Shown piece after piece: positions 4,446 to 5,411 of a DNA stretch of 5,411 nucleotides (positions within the stretch are counted from its first letter, which is position 1; each line of letters starts with the position of its first letter). The DNA is from an uncultured Eubacteriales bacterium. Lineage in GTDB: Bacteria; Bacillota; Clostridia; Oscillospirales; CAG-382. Location of the stretch: assembly GCA_900546385.1 (NCBI GenBank), contig URCT01000142.1:1-5411 (forward strand). The letters are read 5' to 3'. The notes under the pieces were generated by a model. The model was not told the DNA's origin. It saw only the letters and a program-made list of their open reading frames with translations, and made no database searches. The translations under genes and the position numbers were made by a program.

Positions 4446-5411
4446 GTGAGTTATCCCGTTCCGCACGTTTACGGCCACATTGCGCAGCTTGAAGGGTTTC
4501 ATGAAACCGATGACCGGAAGATTCAAAACGCCCTCACCGCTTTTGCCGGGGAATGCAAAACGCAGAAGTTTGAGCGAACGTTTTTGTTCGATTTATCCCG
4601 TGATTTTGCCGCGCAAAAGGTTCGCGTCAACCGCATCTCGCCCGACATTTTGGTGGGGCTTCACCGGCACGATTACTATGAATTCAACTATGTCTTAAAG
4701 GGTGCGTTGTACGAATATGTTGACGGGACTGTCACCCGTTTGGAGAAAAACGGCTTTGCGCTGTTTCCGCCGACGGTGTTCCATTCCGTTTATCCGGTTC
4801 CGGGCAGCACCTGTTTCAACATTCTCATCGACAAAGCCTATTTTGAAGCGTTACGGGAAAAATACCGCGTTTGCTTCGATTCGAACGTTCTGAACTATGT
4901 ATGCGAACGGCAGCGCACGGTACTCATGAACGCTGCGGAAAGATCCGAAATCCACATTGCTGCCGCCGAATTATACCGCCAGCATTTTCGCACGCCGGAA
5001 TATCCGGTCAATTCTCTGCCGTTTGAGCTGCTGCATTCCCGTTTCACCGTCTTTTTGCTGTGCTGGCTTTCCGCTGAACAACGTGGGAAGCTAAGCACGG
5101 ATATCCGCCCGAGTGCCGCCGACGGCGACGGCACCGACAAGGTTGACCGCATGATTGCGTATATCCGGGACAATTATCAGACCATCACGTTAAGCGGACT
5201 TTCCAAGAAATTCGGCTATTCCGCTTCGCAGATTCATCGGCTGCTCATCAAATATACCGGCCTGCGGCTGTCGGATCTCATCGATCAGAACCGCTACAAC
5301 CATTCGCTTGCGCTTTTGCGTGAAACCGATCTGCCGCTTGAAAAAATCAGTCAAGCCGTTGGTCTTGAAAAGACCTCGTTTTGCCGTTTTTTCAAGCGTG
5401 TCAGATCGGAA
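4446..5411 (+). CDS. AraC-family transcriptional regulator with N-terminal cupin sensor (3' end cut by window)
   Basis: A DNA-binding regulator, open for 322 codons to the window edge. The N-terminal cupin has LHRHDYYEFNYVLKG at 72-86 (His73, His75, Glu79), then a turn and FPPTVFH ending in His113. This is the usual AraC-type ligand-sensing fold. Residues 231-322 form the AraC DNA-binding domain. The first helix-turn-helix is LSGLSKKFGYSASQIHRLL (249-267). The second starts at LPLEKISQAVGLEKTSFCRF (296-315) and ends FKRVRSE at the edge, so only the last few tens of residues are missing. The GTG start has AAAGGAG 8 nt upstream, and an in-frame stop (4413-4415) lies before it. The gene is divergent from xpt across a 266-bp spacer. 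Two-domain proteins of this sort often control sugar-use genes. The inducer and targets here are unknown, and nothing ties it to xpt beyond position. Confidence 0.9.
   Translation, partial: MSYPVPHVYGHIAQLEGFHETDDRKIQNALTAFAGECKTQKFERTFLFDLSRDFAAQKVRVNRISPDILVGLHRHDYYEFNYVLKGALYEYVDGTVTRLEKNGFALFPPTVFHSVYPVPGSTCFNILIDKAYFEALREKYRVCFDSNVLNYVCERQRTVLMNAAERSEIHIAAAELYRQHFRTPEYPVNSLPFELLHSRFTVFLLCWLSAEQRGKLSTDIRPSAADGDGTDKVDRMIAYIRDNYQTITLSGLSKKFGYSASQIHRLLIKYTGLRLSDLIDQNRYNHSLALLRETDLPLEKISQAVGLEKTSFCRFFKRVRSE

Noticed and set aside
3835..4449. 204-codon plus-strand ORF opposite xpt
   Set aside because: It is antisense to a well-supported xpt gene and runs through the intergenic promoters. It shows no family features.
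4302..5173. Minus- and plus-strand short ORFs within the AraC-type gene
   Set aside because: The long open frame from GTG 4446 encodes clear cupin and helix-turn-helix features, so the other frames are shadows.

Overview
The window looks like a stretch of low-to-mid-GC Firmicutes (Bacillota) chromosome, most likely from a gut-type clostridium. This rests on strong GGAG/GGAGG ribosome binding sites, sigma-A type promoters, a glmS self-cleaving ribozyme, a Bacillus-type xanthine phosphoribosyltransferase, and an AraC-family regulator. The species cannot be told from the sequence. No mobile element, CRISPR array, tRNA or rRNA was seen.

Positions 1-3492 (minus strand) form an amino-sugar / UDP-GlcNAc supply block. 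In transcription order it contains: a sigma-A promoter (3464-3492); a terminator-like leader hairpin (3411-3462); a 218-aa left-handed beta-helix acyltransferase resembling only the C-terminal half of GlmU (2735-3391, GTG start); a 439-bp non-coding interval; glmS (460-2295); a 102-bp gap with a 10-bp hairpin; and the first 119 codons of glmM (1-357, running off the window). The 439-bp interval holds a probable second promoter (-10 at 2681-2686), a hairpin-rich leader and a complete glmS ribozyme (2383-2546). GlmS makes glucosamine-6-phosphate, GlmM turns it into glucosamine-1-phosphate, and the beta-helix protein may act as the acetyltransferase that follows. The ribozyme gives feedback by GlcN-6-P on glmS and possibly on glmM behind it.

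Positions 3598-4246 (minus strand) hold xpt, with its own promoter and a good single match to the PurR PurBox about 80 bp upstream of the predicted transcription start. No guanine riboswitch is visible, unlike Bacillus subtilis xpt.

Positions 4372-5411 (plus strand) hold a divergently transcribed AraC-family regulator with an N-terminal cupin domain, cut by the window end. Its promoter has an 18-bp inverted repeat whose spacer is exactly the -35 hexamer, a candidate operator.

Most notable are the two layers of RNA-level control in the amino-sugar block (leader hairpin plus glmS ribozyme) and the stand-alone GlmU-C-like acyltransferase next to glmS and glmM. The ribozyme is a known class. The attenuator-like leader, the split-GlmU idea and the operator are inferences.
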